DNA of 64,000 nucleotides from Misgurnus anguillicaudatus (taxonomy: Eukaryota > Chordata > Actinopteri > Cypriniformes > Cobitidae), in NCBI RefSeq assembly GCF_027580225.2, contig NC_073358.2, positions 47,392,001 through 47,456,000 on the forward strand. Reading direction: 5' to 3'. The position numbers and the translations under genes are program-made. Of this stretch, positions 63,371-64,000 are shown in pieces (position 1 is the first letter of the stretch; every line of letters starts with the position of its first letter). The notes beneath the pieces were generated by a model. The model saw only the letters and a program-made list of their open reading frames with translations. It did no database searches and was not told where the DNA came from.

Positions 63371-64000
63371 GATTGGCTCAAACTCGGAGATTAGAGGTCG
63401 AGGTGGAATTTTCAAATCTACAGGACACTGTTTTAATGAAGTTTAATGTTCGTACACGCCGACTTCAGCTTTTTTAAAGGTAAGTAAGCGTTGTTTTAAT
63501 ATACGTAAGCTTAAAAGTGAAGTGTGGCTATAGCCCGTTAACAGCATTGCGACGTGGTTATGGTAAAGCGGCTTTCATAACGGCTTTTACTTAGGACGCG
63601 ATGTGCGATGGGCTGCGCTATGAAACCCATTCATTTCAATGGCTTGCCTTGTGCTGCGCGAGGGCTGTTTGTTGTTGCGTCGAGCAAAGCGCGAGCGCAG
63701 CGACAGTCTGTAACGAGTCTGTAATGAGCTGACAGTCTGTAATAGTTGTATAAGTGTGTGCTTGCACTGTATTTGTTGTTTTAAAGCCTTGTTTTTGCAA
63801 GTTATTGTTGCTAATTGCGTGCCCCCCAAATCCAACCCCAAGCGACAATGGTTTAAAAATAGGAAAAATTAGAAAACAATACATAAAATTACACAAAAAA
63901 GAAAGTCGTGCCACGGACACGAAAAACTATTTATAGAAGTGACATGAAAAAGACATTTGTGCCCAAGGCACGAAAAAAGATGAATTTCGTGCCATGGACA

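Larger units (their letters stand above)
58197..64000 (+). other. nos1: nos1 intron continuing past the window
   Basis: From the donor GTGAGC at 58197 no further nNOS exon (the CTEYIC segment would be next) is recognised before the window ends. The interval is filled mainly by mobile elements. Confidence 0.75.
62493..64000. mobile_element. Long-TIR transposon ending at the window edge
   Basis: GTCCATGGCATGAAATTCAG at 62493 is mirrored by GAATTTCGTGCCATGGAC at the very end of the window. Arms of about 200 bp (62493-62700, 63820-64000) share TTTATGTATTGTTTTCT / AGAAAACAATACATAAA and TGTCGCTTGGGGTTGG / CCAACCCCAAGCGACA. The right terminus may continue a base or two outside. Short open frames in the arms are mirror images. 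Confidence 0.88.

Overview
The window is vertebrate nuclear DNA from a teleost, most likely a cyprinid-type fish. This rests on two spliced genes whose encoded segments are recognisable vertebrate proteins, GT-AG introns, low gene density, and very dense DNA transposons and MITEs of the kind typical of zebrafish relatives. No bacterial, viral or organellar gene organisation is visible.

Genes. Both recognised genes are on the + strand. The last two coding exons of ksr2 (kinase suppressor of Ras 2, C-lobe of the kinase domain) are at 913-1042 and 1782-1928, followed by a 3' UTR that may run to a poly(A) signal at 3930. After about 34 kb without recognised exons comes the 5' part of nos1 (neuronal nitric oxide synthase). 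It has a probable non-coding first exon ending at 38556, the first coding exon with the whole PDZ domain (40389-41074), a second (48558-48684) and a third (58062-58196). The remaining exons, including the oxygenase catalytic core and the reductase domain, must lie beyond the right edge. The tandem order ksr2 then nos1 on one strand matches the human 12q24 arrangement, which supports both calls.

Intergenic and intronic DNA. Nearly all the structure outside exons is mobile DNA. Several insertions are resolved to the base with target-site duplications: hAT-type elements at 1105-1540, 9275-9680, 15210-16418, 18959-19456, 28941-29239 and 61163-61711, and two Tc1-like DD34E elements with broken transposases at 4134-5330 and 42412-43516. 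Many elements are nested two to four deep, notably at 13418-16968, 18473-19592, 34700-36445 and 42295-43607, so relative insertion order can be read directly. tRNA-derived SINEs, foldback MITEs and microsatellites fill much of the rest.

Tandem arrays. An indel-free array of ten 102-bp units (about 7535-8560) sits inside a long-TIR transposon and carries a 359-codon open frame. An 18-bp-based array of about 2.6 kb (54312-57050) lies in a nos1 intron, contains a 647-bp higher-order repeat present as two adjacent near-identical copies, and is open on both strands. A 21-bp array lies at 60715-60812. I regard the open frames in these arrays as by-products of periods divisible by three.

Several single-copy-looking, homeodomain-motif-rich stretches (17200-17700, 33060-33480, 57260-57900, 59640-60050, 61900-62290) are candidate conserved regulatory elements of the ksr2/nos1 locus. 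I found no convincing new gene system. The most distinctive items are the tandem arrays, the nested insertions, a perfect 41-bp GC-rich hairpin at 50537-50636, and the possible alternative ends of ksr2.
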